A stretch of 64,000 nt of DNA from NCBI GenBank assembly GCA_963829705.1, contig CAWHJN010000004.1, forward strand, positions 186,001 to 250,000, written 5' to 3'. Both the position numbers and the translations under genes were made by a program. This DNA comes from CAWHJN01 sp963829705. Lineage in GTDB: Bacteria > Bacteroidota > Rhodothermia > Rhodothermales > BA12. The stretch's first letter is position 1; every line of letters begins with the position of its first letter. The notes below the pieces were generated by a model. The model worked only from the letters and a program-made list of their open reading frames with translations, did not search any database and had not been told where the DNA came from. Of the stretch, positions 16,967 through 24,891 are shown one piece after another.

Positions 16967-18517
16967 ATGCCTCGGCTTTTCCTGATCGTCCTCTTTGGCC
17001 TCGGCCTGCTCACGCCGCGCGTCCACGCTCAGCACCCGGCGGATCTGCTCCGCGCCCGCCTGGGCGACACCATCGACCCGGACGAGCAGGCGCATTTTGG
17101 GCTCTTTCCTTCCATTCCGCGCACGGCGTTCGTCGCCGCCACGTACCGACCCGAGGGCACGAGTTTGCGCGTCGAACTCCGCACCCGGGGCCGAGACACG
17201 TCACTGGTGCTGAACGACGCGCTCGGCACGGCGCTGGGCACCTACGTCGATGGGTACGAAAAGCTGTTTGCTTCTGGCACGCCCGCGCTGCTCGCCGAGG
17301 CCACGACAACGCTCGCCTTCGCGCGCCTCGCCCGCCCCAACCTCGTCGCCACCGACCGCACCGTGATTGTGGAGCGCGCCGACGGCACTGGCCTCACGGG
17401 CGACCTGCTTTACGCCGACGCCGGGGGCGTGGCGCTGCTGCCGACGGGCCAGCCGTACGTGTGGCGCGACGCCGCGCAGCAACTCGCCTGGATTCCGGCG
17501 GCCGAGATCGTCCGCGTGCGTGCCGTCGGCGGCAGGCAGCAGGTGCTCACCGCCGGCCAGCTCGTCGGCGCGGCGGGGCTGTTCGCGGCCCAGGCGCTGG
17601 CGGCCTCGGGCGACGGCGTGACGTACCGCGTGGAGGGTGTGAGCCTGGTGGGGGCCGTAGCCGGTGCGGCGGTGGTGGGGCTGAGCGCGGTGACGAACAC
17701 CGGCCCCGGCAGGGGCGCGGTGCCTTCCGGCGTCGCGCACCTCGCCCTGTTCGCCCGCACTGCGCCGCCCGAGTTTCGCGCGTGGTGGGCAGCCCGCGAC
17801 ACGCCGACGACGGCCTCCATCCGACCGAAAACCCTCTACCAGCCCCGCCTCCACGTGACGTTGCTCGATACGTGGTCGGCAGCGGGCGACGTCTCCACCA
17901 CCCAGGTGGCAATGTTCGACCGGCCCTCAAGGCCCACGCAGACCGAGACGTTCTCCCGCGACGCCTACGTGCCGTCGCGCCAGCAGTCGCTGGTGCTCGA
18001 CGCCGAGGTGCGCGTGTGGAAGATGCTCTCCATCGGCGGGGCCTACCGGTGGTCGCGCGAGGGTGCCGGGCTGCTGCGCGAAGACAACGAGCAGATCGCG
18101 GACAAAAAGCTGATGATGGGCTTCATGAGCGCTGGCCTGAACGGGCTGGTGCCGCTGCCCGACTGGCTCACCGTCTCGGTGGGCGTCGGCGCGGCGCGCT
18201 TCACCGCCGAGGGCTCGGGTGCCGTTTACGCCACGCGCGCCTTCCAGGATAAAGCACCCGACGAAGGCAACATCGAGCGGTACGCCTTTCGTGCAGACAC
18301 GTGGCTGCCTGCTGCCCGTTTCGTCGTAGATCTCTACGGAACGCGAGCGCTCTCGCTCGTGGGCCGCGTGGTGGTGGTACCCGGTCAGGAGATCGAGATT
18401 GCCGAGGTGAGCAAAAGCGGCGGTCTGTCCAACAACCGCTGGTCGAACACGCAGGCGGCCCACACGCTGTCGCTCTCGCCGGTGAGCGTGGGCATCGGCC
18501 TGCGCGCGCACCTGTAA
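16967..18517 (+). CDS. Unknown secreted barrel-like protein, paralogue B
   Basis: This 516-residue protein is a diverged paralogue of the preceding gene. Both share a signal peptide followed by HPADLLRARLGDTIDPDEQA, a beta domain of the same type (about 125-185, VIVERADGTGLTGDLLYAD), a hydrophobic Ala/Gly segment (about 190-230, probably one membrane helix or two strands) and a barrel-like second half ending GIGLRAHL. The ATG at 16967 begins the signal peptide, and the 69-bp spacing suggests co-transcription with paralogue A. Function is unknown; an outer-membrane location is inferred from the C-terminal strand pattern. Confidence 0.65.
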   Translation: MPRLFLIVLFGLGLLTPRVHAQHPADLLRARLGDTIDPDEQAHFGLFPSIPRTAFVAATYRPEGTSLRVELRTRGRDTSLVLNDALGTALGTYVDGYEKLFASGTPALLAEATTTLAFARLARPNLVATDRTVIVERADGTGLTGDLLYADAGGVALLPTGQPYVWRDAAQQLAWIPAAEIVRVRAVGGRQQVLTAGQLVGAAGLFAAQALAASGDGVTYRVEGVSLVGAVAGAAVVGLSAVTNTGPGRGAVPSGVAHLALFARTAPPEFRAWWAARDTPTTASIRPKTLYQPRLHVTLLDTWSAAGDVSTTQVAMFDRPSRPTQTETFSRDAYVPSRQQSLVLDAEVRVWKMLSIGGAYRWSREGAGLLREDNEQIADKKLMMGFMSAGLNGLVPLPDWLTVSVGVGAARFTAEGSGAVYATRAFQDKAPDEGNIERYAFRADTWLPAARFVVDLYGTRALSLVGRVVVVPGQEIEIAEVSKSGGLSNNRWSNTQAAHTLSLSPVSVGIGLRAHL

Positions 18518-18644
18518 GGGTTGGCCGTTCACGGGTCTTCTTTCCAGTCACCCTCCCGCGTTTCCCGCAATTTTTCGTGGCGGGGCGCGGCGCAATGGCG
18601 TTGCTTGCGCGTTCGCTCGTCTTCTGCCTCAGCCGCCGCACCGC

Positions 18645-21329
18645 ATGAACCCGACCGCCGACGCCCCCACGCCCTCGACCGCCTACGATCCCTCGCAGAT
18701 CGAGGACACCTGGTACCGGTTCTGGGAAGAGGGTGGCTTTTTCCACACCGACATCGACCCGTCGGAAGCGCCGCACGTGGTGATGATGCCGCCGCCCAAC
18801 GTGACGGGTCGCCTCCACATGGGCCACGCCTTGCAGGACACCATCCAGGACGCGCTCACGCGGATGCGCCGGATGCAGGGCCGCCCCGCGCTGTGGATGC
18901 CGGGCATGGACCACGCGGGCATCGCCACGCAGAACGTCGTTGAGAAGACGCTGAAGGCCGAGACGGGGCAGGACCGCCACGCGCTCGGACGCGAGGCGTT
19001 CATCGAGAAAGTGTGGGACTGGAAGGAGGAGTACGGCGGCATCATTCTCCAGCAGAAGCGCCGCTTGGGCGACAGCGCCGACTGGGCGCGCAGCCGCTTC
19101 ACGATGGACGAAGGCTTCACGCGCGCCGTGCAGCAAGTCTTCGTTCAACTCTACAACGAGGGGCTCGTCTACCGCGGCCACTACCTCGTCAACTGGTGCC
19201 CCGTCGATCAGACGGCGCTCTCCGACGAGGAGGTCGACAACGTCGAGCGCGACGGTCATCTGTGGTTCGTCCGCTACCCGATGGCCGAGGGCGATGGATA
19301 CCTCACCGTCGCCACGACGCGGCCCGAAACCATCATGGGCGACACGGCGATTGCCGTCAACCCGGAGGACGAACGCTACACGAGCCTCGTCGGCAAAAAG
19401 GTGCGCGTGCCGTTCGTGGACCGCGAGATTCCCATCATCGCCGACGCCTACGTGCAGAGCGATTTCGGCGCGGGCGCGCTCAAAGTCACCCCGGCGCACG
19501 ACAAGAACGACTTCGAGATCGGCGAGCGGCACGGGCTGGAGGTCGTCAACGTCATGAACCTCGACGGCACCCTCAGCGAGCACGCCGGGCCGTACGCAGG
19601 CATCGACCGGTTCGAGGCGCGCAAACAGATCGTCGCCGACCTGGAGGCGCAGGGATTGCTCGAAAAGGTGGAGACCTACAAAGCCACCGTGCCCGTCTCG
19701 TCGCGCTCAAAAGCCATCATCGAGCCGCTGCTTTCGACGCAGTGGTTCGTCAAGATGAAGCCGCTCGCCGCGCCCGCGCTTGACGCCGTGCGCGACGGGC
19801 GCATCCAGTTTTACCCCAAGCGCTGGGAGAACGAGTACTACCGCTGGATGGAAAACATCCGCGACTGGACGATCTCGCGCCAGCTCTGGTGGGGCCACCG
19901 CATCCCCGTGTGGTATTACACGGATGCGGAGGGCGAGATCGACGAGAGCCGCCCATACGTCGTCTCTATCGACCAGCCCGAGGCTGGGATGGTGCAGGAC
20001 GAAGACGTGCTCGACACGTGGTTTTCGTCGTGGCTGTGGCCGTTCGCCACGCTCGGCTGGCCCGACAAGTCGCGCGAGCTGGCGTATTTCTACCCCGGCA
20101 CCGTCCTCGTTTCGGGCTACGACATCCTCTTTTTCTGGATCGCCCGGATGATCATGGCGGGCCTGCATTTCACCGGCGAGATCCCGTTCAAGGACGTCTT
20201 CATCACCGGCATGGTGAAAGACAAGCAGGGCCGCTGGATGTCGAAGAGCCTCGGCAACGGCATCGACCCCTTGGAGATGATCGAGCAGTACGGTGCCGAT
20301 GCCGTGCGCTACTCGCTGACGGTGCTCTGCACGCCCGGTCAGGACATCAAGCTCGACCCCTCGCGCTTCGAGATGGGGCGCAACTTCGCCAACAAGATCT
20401 GGAACTCGTTCAACGTCTTCGCGCAGTTCGCCGAGCGCGACGACAGCGGACGGATCGCCAAATCCTACCGCCGCACGCGGGCGTTCGAGGAACTGGAGCT
20501 GGTGGAAAAATGGATCGTCTCCCGCCTCAACGACACCGTCGAGGCCGTCGATGAGGCCGTGGGCCGCTACCGGCTCAACGAGGCGCTGGCGCACGTGTAC
20601 GACTTTTTCTGGCGCGACTACTGCGACTGGTACCTCGAACTCATCAAGCCCGAGCGCGGCGAGGCGATGGACGAGGAGACGCTGGCCCTCGCCGTCGAGG
20701 TCTACGAAAAGGCGATGCAGCTTCTGCACCCGTTCATGCCGTTTATCACCGAGGAGCTGTGGCACAAGTTGCGCCCGCGCGCGGCGTCCGAGGCGTGCAT
20801 CGTGAGCCCGTGGCCGCAGTCCGACCGCGACGAGACGAGCGCACAGGCCGTCGAGACGTTCGCGCTCGTGCAGGATTTCATCAGCGGCATCCGGTCGGTC
20901 AAGAGCGATTACGGCGTGCCGCCGAGCAAAGAGGTGACGGCGGTGCTGAACCTACCCGACGTGGACGAGCGCCTCGAAACCGTGCTGCGGGCGCACACGC
21001 CGTACTTCTACAAACTCGCCCGCGCCAGCGACGTGCAGATCGGACGCGGGCAGGCCAAGCCAAAGGCCAGCGCCGCCGTCGTCGTGGGCGCGAGCGAGGT
21101 GTTCGTGCCGCTGGCCGGGATGATCGACCTCGGCGTCGAGCGCGAGCGACTGGAAAAGGAGATCGGGCAGAAAGAAGGTTTCCTGACAGGCGTCGAGAAA
21201 AAGCTTCAGAACGAGAGCTTCGTCCAACGCGCCCCCGCCGATGTCGTCGAGAAAGAGCGCCAGAAAGCCACCGACGCCCGCGCCGAGATCGAACGCCTGA
21301 AAGCCAACCTCGCCGACCTCGACGGGTGA
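18645..21329 (+). CDS. valS: Valyl-tRNA synthetase
   Basis: ValS charges tRNA-Val with valine and edits misactivated threonine. The 894-residue class I synthetase carries the HIGH-type motif RLHMGHAL near residue 56, the catalytic PPPNVTG lead-in, the editing domain (TTRPETIMGDTA, then HDKNDFEIGERH), the KMSKS-type motif MSKSLGNGIDP near residue 533, the anticodon-binding domain, and a C-terminal coiled coil (ERERLEKEIGQKEG to IERLKANLADL). The length is normal. The start ATG at 18645 has no Shine-Dalgarno. A 30-bp palindrome directly follows the gene and probably terminates it. Confidence 0.97.
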   Translation: MNPTADAPTPSTAYDPSQIEDTWYRFWEEGGFFHTDIDPSEAPHVVMMPPPNVTGRLHMGHALQDTIQDALTRMRRMQGRPALWMPGMDHAGIATQNVVEKTLKAETGQDRHALGREAFIEKVWDWKEEYGGIILQQKRRLGDSADWARSRFTMDEGFTRAVQQVFVQLYNEGLVYRGHYLVNWCPVDQTALSDEEVDNVERDGHLWFVRYPMAEGDGYLTVATTRPETIMGDTAIAVNPEDERYTSLVGKKVRVPFVDREIPIIADAYVQSDFGAGALKVTPAHDKNDFEIGERHGLEVVNVMNLDGTLSEHAGPYAGIDRFEARKQIVADLEAQGLLEKVETYKATVPVSSRSKAIIEPLLSTQWFVKMKPLAAPALDAVRDGRIQFYPKRWENEYYRWMENIRDWTISRQLWWGHRIPVWYYTDAEGEIDESRPYVVSIDQPEAGMVQDEDVLDTWFSSWLWPFATLGWPDKSRELAYFYPGTVLVSGYDILFFWIARMIMAGLHFTGEIPFKDVFITGMVKDKQGRWMSKSLGNGIDPLEMIEQYGADAVRYSLTVLCTPGQDIKLDPSRFEMGRNFANKIWNSFNVFAQFAERDDSGRIAKSYRRTRAFEELELVEKWIVSRLNDTVEAVDEAVGRYRLNEALAHVYDFFWRDYCDWYLELIKPERGEAMDEETLALAVEVYEKAMQLLHPFMPFITEELWHKLRPRAASEACIVSPWPQSDRDETSAQAVETFALVQDFISGIRSVKSDYGVPPSKEVTAVLNLPDVDERLETVLRAHTPYFYKLARASDVQIGRGQAKPKASAAVVVGASEVFVPLAGMIDLGVERERLEKEIGQKEGFLTGVEKKLQNESFVQRAPADVVEKERQKATDARAEIERLKANLADLDG

Positions 21330-21340
21330 TTTCTTGCCTT

Positions 21341-21370
21341 TGTAGGGGCGCAGCGCGCTGCGCCCTTACA
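21341..21370. terminator. 30-bp palindrome between convergent valS and HxlR genes
   Basis: The arms TGTAGGGGCGCAGC and GCTGCGCCCTTACA flank a GC dinucleotide and pair along 14 bases with one G-T wobble. It fills the gap between the stop codons, and the TAA stop of the HxlR gene lies inside its right arm. It has no T-tract. Its GTAGGGGCGCA core recurs at 34877, 54554-54572 and 58987-59012, so it is also a member of a dispersed repeat family. Confidence 0.6.
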
Positions 21371-22094
21371 CCGCATCGCCTGCTGGCTGGGCTGCCGTCC
21401 TGCTACGCCCTCGCGGTTCGCGTGCGATGCCGGCGAACGCGCTGAGGCCGAGCCAGTCGGGAAAGGAACGCCGGAGTTCCACGTCGCCGCCGAGCCACAG
21501 CATCTCCGCTTTCAGCGCCTGCGCGAGGCCGAGGTCGCCGAGCCAGATGTCCGTGAGCGTCTGCACGTCGGAGCGCACGTAGAGGTCTTCTTCCTGCCCC
21601 GGATCTTGCAGGCACAGATCCACCTGTCCCTTTTCCACGACGAGCCAGTAGTGCTGCTGCGCCTCGGGCGCGTCGGTGAAATAGAACTGAACGACCGTCT
21701 GCCGGGGCGGAAGGCGCTCCCGCAGGATCCGGCGGTGGATGTCCCACATCAGCAGCCCGGCATCCAGCACGTCGCGCGACACTTCGCGCTGCACCCACCG
21801 CTTTCCCCAGTCGCCAAGCTGGACGATCAGGGGCTGGAGTTCTTCTCCCGCCTGCGTGAGGTGATACTCCGGGTGCGCGTCTGCCCCGACGAGCCGCCGC
21901 TCGATCAACCCCACCGCCTCCAGTTCGCCCAGGCGGCGCACGAGCAGCGTCCGTGACATTCGGGGCACGCCACGGTGCAGGTCGTTGAAGCGATGGCTGC
22001 CGCACAGCAGTTCGCGGATCACGAGCGGCATCCACCGCTGCGTGACGATTTCGGCAGCCTGGGCTACCGGGCAGAATTGTCCATAGGAATCCAT
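21366..22094 (-). CDS. HxlR-family winged-helix regulator with C-terminal SCP2-like domain
   Basis: The 242-residue regulator starts with an HxlR DNA-binding domain (CPVAQAAEIVTQRW, then HRFNDLHRGVPRMS, with the wing region VGLIERR). Its C-terminal half (about 135-225) resembles the SCP2 sterol-carrier fold seen in similar actinobacterial regulators (WLVVEKGQVDLCLQDPG, DLYVRSDVQTLTDIWLG). The ATG at 22094 begins the conserved HxlR N-terminus. It is divergent from a cupin/oxidase pair, and an exact inverted repeat between them is the likely operator. HxlR proteins often sense electrophiles or aromatic compounds through an N-terminal cysteine, and Cys8 is present here. Ligand unknown. Confidence 0.88.
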   Translation of the reverse strand: MDSYGQFCPVAQAAEIVTQRWMPLVIRELLCGSHRFNDLHRGVPRMSRTLLVRRLGELEAVGLIERRLVGADAHPEYHLTQAGEELQPLIVQLGDWGKRWVQREVSRDVLDAGLLMWDIHRRILRERLPPRQTVVQFYFTDAPEAQQHYWLVVEKGQVDLCLQDPGQEEDLYVRSDVQTLTDIWLGDLGLAQALKAEMLWLGGDVELRRSFPDWLGLSAFAGIAREPRGRSRTAAQPAGDAV

Positions 22095-22127
22095 GGAGAG
22101 CAAGGTAGACCACGGGTGTGCTACCTG

Positions 22128-22148
22128 CCAGTACAGAACGTGTACTGG
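22128..22148. promoter_or_regulatory. Inverted repeat, likely HxlR operator
   Basis: CCAGTACA (22128-22135) and TGTACTGG (22141-22148) are exact complements separated by five bases, giving a dyad with AGTACA half-sites. It lies 33 bp upstream of the HxlR start and 92 bp upstream of the cupin start, which suits autoregulation and control of the divergent genes. Dyads with GTAC-type half-sites are usual for this family, but binding is inferred. Confidence 0.6.
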
Positions 22149-22176
22149 ACAGCCGGAAAGGTGCAGTCGATCTTGC

Positions 22177-22212
22177 AAACGGCCCCTACGATCCACGTCG
22201 GGCCGTTTTCTT
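22177..22212 (+). terminator. Intrinsic-terminator-like hairpin in the cupin leader
   Basis: AAACGGCCC (22177-22185) pairs exactly with GGGCCGTTT (22200-22208) and is followed by TCTT. It lies between the operator and the ribosome-binding site of the cupin gene, so it could act as an attenuator. No leader peptide or alternative pairing was worked out. Confidence 0.45.
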
Positions 22213-22226
22213 CAACCCCCACCTAC

Positions 22227-22232
22227 AGGAGG
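22227..22232 (+). promoter_or_regulatory. Strong Shine-Dalgarno, AGGAGG
   Basis: A perfect AGGAGG stands eight bases before the ATG at 22241. It is the only canonical Shine-Dalgarno noticed ahead of a gene start in the window and fixes the cupin start codon. Confidence 0.8.
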
Positions 22233-22240
22233 CACCCGAA

Positions 22241-22627
22241 ATGCGCGTAGCCAAAAACGACATCCCCACCCGAATCGACGCACCCGGTGCGGTAGCCCGG
22301 CAGCAGACCTGTTTCGGCGACGCTTCCAGGTACGGCATGATCAGCGGCGAGTACTTTTCCCTCGGTGCCGGTGCCGACATCACGCCGCTGCTGCAGGGCT
22401 TAGAGGGCGACCTGTGCCAGTGCCCGCACTGGGGCTACGTGTTGGAAGGCGACCTCACCGTCACCTATGCAGACGGTACTGACGAAGAGACCACCGGCGG
22501 CGACCTGTTTTACTGGCCACCCGGTCACACCGTCAGGGTCGGCCGAGATGCCGAGGTCATCCTGTTCAGCCCCCAGTTCGAGCACAGCGAAATCATCGCG
22601 CATATGCGCGCTAAAATGGCGGGTTGA
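22241..22627 (+). CDS. Cupin-fold protein
   Basis: A 128-residue cytosolic single-domain cupin. Recognisable segments are YFSLGAGADITPLLQGLEGD, CPHWGYVLEGDLTV (with the His of cupin motif 1) and GGDLFYWPPGHTVRVGRDAE (motif 2). Close relatives as I recall them are common in Actinobacteria. The start is set by a strong Shine-Dalgarno. It is followed after 62 bp by a berberine-bridge-type oxidase and is divergent from the HxlR gene, so it is probably part of the same inducible response. Substrate and reaction are unknown. Confidence 0.85.
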   Translation: MRVAKNDIPTRIDAPGAVARQQTCFGDASRYGMISGEYFSLGAGADITPLLQGLEGDLCQCPHWGYVLEGDLTVTYADGTDEETTGGDLFYWPPGHTVRVGRDAEVILFSPQFEHSEIIAHMRAKMAG

Positions 22628-22689
22628 TGGCAGCGGGCGCAAACGCCTGGCGCCTCGTGTGTGCGAAACGTCCTGAACCAACCGAATCA

Positions 22690-24111
22690 ATGTCCCCTAC
22701 ACAGCTTTCAGCGACCCCGCACGCCGGAGCCATAGACGACGCCCTGGTGGCGCTGCGGCCCCACTTGCGCGGCGACCTGATCACGCCGGAAACGCCCATC
22801 TACGACGAGGCGCGGCGCATCTGGAACGGCCTGATCGACCGCCGCCCAGCCGCCATCGCGCGCTGCCTCGGCGTGTCCGACGTGCGCGCGGCGCTCGCGT
22901 TTGCCCGCGAGCAGAGTTTGTCCGTGTCGGTGCGCGGTGGCGGACACAACATCGCCGGCCTCGCGGTGAACGACGGCAGCCTCGTGATCGACCTCTCCCG
23001 GATGCGCGGCGTGCGCGTCGATCCGTCCACGCGCACGGCCCACGTTCAGGCAGGCTGCCTGTTGAGCGACGTGGACCGCGAGACGCAGGTACACGGCCTC
23101 GCTGCCGTCCTTGGCTTCGTGTCCCCCACGGGCGTCGCGGGCCTGACGCTCGGCGGCGGCTTCGGCTACCTCACGCGCCAGCACGGTTGGACCTGTGATA
23201 CCGTCCGGTCGATGGAACTCGTCACCGCTGACGGGGACGTGGTGCGGGCCAGCGAGACGGAGAACCCGGACCTCTTCTGGGGGCTGCGGGGCGGCGGCGG
23301 CAATTTCGGCGTCGTGACCGATTTCGACTACGAACTCTATCCCGTGGGGCCGCAGATCCTCGGCGGCGCGCTGGCGTGGCGCGGGGAAGACGCGCCTGCC
23401 GTGCTCGAACGCTACCGCCTCTTGATGGAAGACGCGCCGCCGGAGATGACGTGTGTGGCCGTGCTCCGTAAAGCCCCACCAGCCCCGTGGATCAGTCCGG
23501 CGGCGCACGGCCAGTCCATCGTTGCGGTGTTCGTCTGCCACACGGGCGCGATGGAGGAGGGCGAGGCGCTCGTCGACGCGCTCCGCTCGGTGGGTACGCC
23601 CGTGGGCGACATCGTGCAGCGGCGCTCCTACCTCTCGCAGCAGACGATGCTCGACGCGACCCAGCCCCAGGGCCGCCGCTACTACTGGAAGTCCGAGTAC
23701 CTGCCTGCCCTTGACCCCGCGATGATCGATCCGCTCATCGACCACGCGGAGAAGGTGGTGTCGCCCCACGCGGCGATCCTGCTCTTTCCGCTCGGCGGCG
23801 CCATCGGCCGCCTGCCTGGCGACCATTCCGCCGTGGGCAACCGCGATGCGGGCCTCGTCCTCAACATCGCCGCCGGCTGGGACGATGCCGCGGACGATGA
23901 GGCGAACGTGGCGTGGGCGCGCGCGGCGTGGCAGGACCTGCGGCGCTTCTCGACGGGTGGCACCTACATCAACTTCCAGACGGCAGACGAAGGCGACGCC
24001 CGCATCCGCGCTGCGTACGGGCAGAACTACGACCGGCTCGTGGACGTGAAGACGAGGTGGGACCCGGAAAACGTGTTCAGGATGAACAAGAACCTGGTGC
24101 CGCAGGGATAG
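22690..24111 (+). CDS. FAD-linked oxidase, berberine-bridge-enzyme type
   Basis: The 473-residue flavoprotein has the PCMH FAD-binding fold with VSVRGGGHNIAGLAVNDG, whose His is the usual covalent flavin attachment residue. It also has SPTGVAGLTLGGGFGYLTRQ and the BBE C-terminal element YINFQTADEG to VDVKTRWDPENVFRMN. The Cys used for bicovalent flavin attachment in some relatives appears replaced (SPTG), so a single histidyl link is expected. It lacks a signal peptide. Such enzymes oxidise sugars, alkaloids or other alcohols; the substrate is unknown. The ATG at 22690 gives the usual N-terminus. Likely co-regulated with the cupin by the HxlR protein. Confidence 0.9.
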   Translation: MSPTQLSATPHAGAIDDALVALRPHLRGDLITPETPIYDEARRIWNGLIDRRPAAIARCLGVSDVRAALAFAREQSLSVSVRGGGHNIAGLAVNDGSLVIDLSRMRGVRVDPSTRTAHVQAGCLLSDVDRETQVHGLAAVLGFVSPTGVAGLTLGGGFGYLTRQHGWTCDTVRSMELVTADGDVVRASETENPDLFWGLRGGGGNFGVVTDFDYELYPVGPQILGGALAWRGEDAPAVLERYRLLMEDAPPEMTCVAVLRKAPPAPWISPAAHGQSIVAVFVCHTGAMEEGEALVDALRSVGTPVGDIVQRRSYLSQQTMLDATQPQGRRYYWKSEYLPALDPAMIDPLIDHAEKVVSPHAAILLFPLGGAIGRLPGDHSAVGNRDAGLVLNIAAGWDDAADDEANVAWARAAWQDLRRFSTGGTYINFQTADEGDARIRAAYGQNYDRLVDVKTRWDPENVFRMNKNLVPQG

Positions 24112-24144
24112 CGTTGCGGGGGTGTTCTTTAACTGCGCCTGCCT

Positions 24145-24891
24145 GTGACGCCCCTTCCCGTTTTCCGCGTCGCCACGTCCAACCTGCAAACGGGCATCGG
24201 CACGACGCGCGGGTGGGCGCACTACCTCACGACGGCGTGGAAATACCGCTACCCACACGGCTCCGCGCCGGTGCGCGACGCCGCCCGGTTCACGCGAGAC
24301 GAACGGATCGACCTCGTCGCGCTGTGCGAGGTCGGCGGGGGCAGCCGCCGCACGCGGGGCGTGGATCAGGGCGCGCTGCTGGCGGAAGCGTCGGGAATGG
24401 ACGGCTACGCCTTTTTCCCCGCCCTCGTCACCGACCGGGTGTTTCAGGGCAACGCCGTTTGCGCCCGGTTTCCCGTGGAAGCCGTCGCCAACCACGCGCT
24501 GCCGGGCGTGGGCGAGCCGCGCTTTCTGAGCGAGGCCGCCGTGGTGCTCGGCGGCGTGGCGGTGCGCGTCTTCGTGACGCACCTCAGCCTCGACCTCGGC
24601 CAGCGCGGCAAACAGATCGACGCCATCGCGGAGATCATCGGCGCGTGCGACGTGCCCACGCTGCTGGCGGGAGATTTCAACGTGTCGCGCGAGGACGAGC
24701 TGGATTTGCTGTCCGGAACGGCGCTGCAAAAAGCCGCCTCTGCCCCGACGTTTCCCTCGTGGAAGCCCACCAGGGCGCTCGACCACCTCTTTTTCAGCCG
24801 CCACTTCCAGGTCGAGCGCGTCTACGCCTTCGACGCCTTCCGCTTTTCCGACCACCTCCCGCTCGTGGCCGAGGTGCGGCTCATCATCTAA
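24145..24891 (+). CDS. Endonuclease/exonuclease/phosphatase-family hydrolase
   Basis: The 248-residue protein has the metal-dependent phosphodiesterase fold: ATSNLQTG at the N-terminus, VALCEVGG with the metal Glu, FVTHLSLDLGQRGKQ with the catalytic His, LLAGDFNVSRED with Asp/Asn, LDHLFFS, and the final SDHLPLVAEV. It has no signal peptide. The start is a GTG. Members include nucleases, sphingomyelinases and inositol phosphatases, so the substrate cannot be named. Its stop overlaps by four bases the stop of the convergent cardiolipin-synthase-like gene, and a lipid-related role is possible but only suggested by that neighbour. Confidence 0.85.
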   Translation: MTPLPVFRVATSNLQTGIGTTRGWAHYLTTAWKYRYPHGSAPVRDAARFTRDERIDLVALCEVGGGSRRTRGVDQGALLAEASGMDGYAFFPALVTDRVFQGNAVCARFPVEAVANHALPGVGEPRFLSEAAVVLGGVAVRVFVTHLSLDLGQRGKQIDAIAEIIGACDVPTLLAGDFNVSREDELDLLSGTALQKAASAPTFPSWKPTRALDHLFFSRHFQVERVYAFDAFRFSDHLPLVAEVRLII

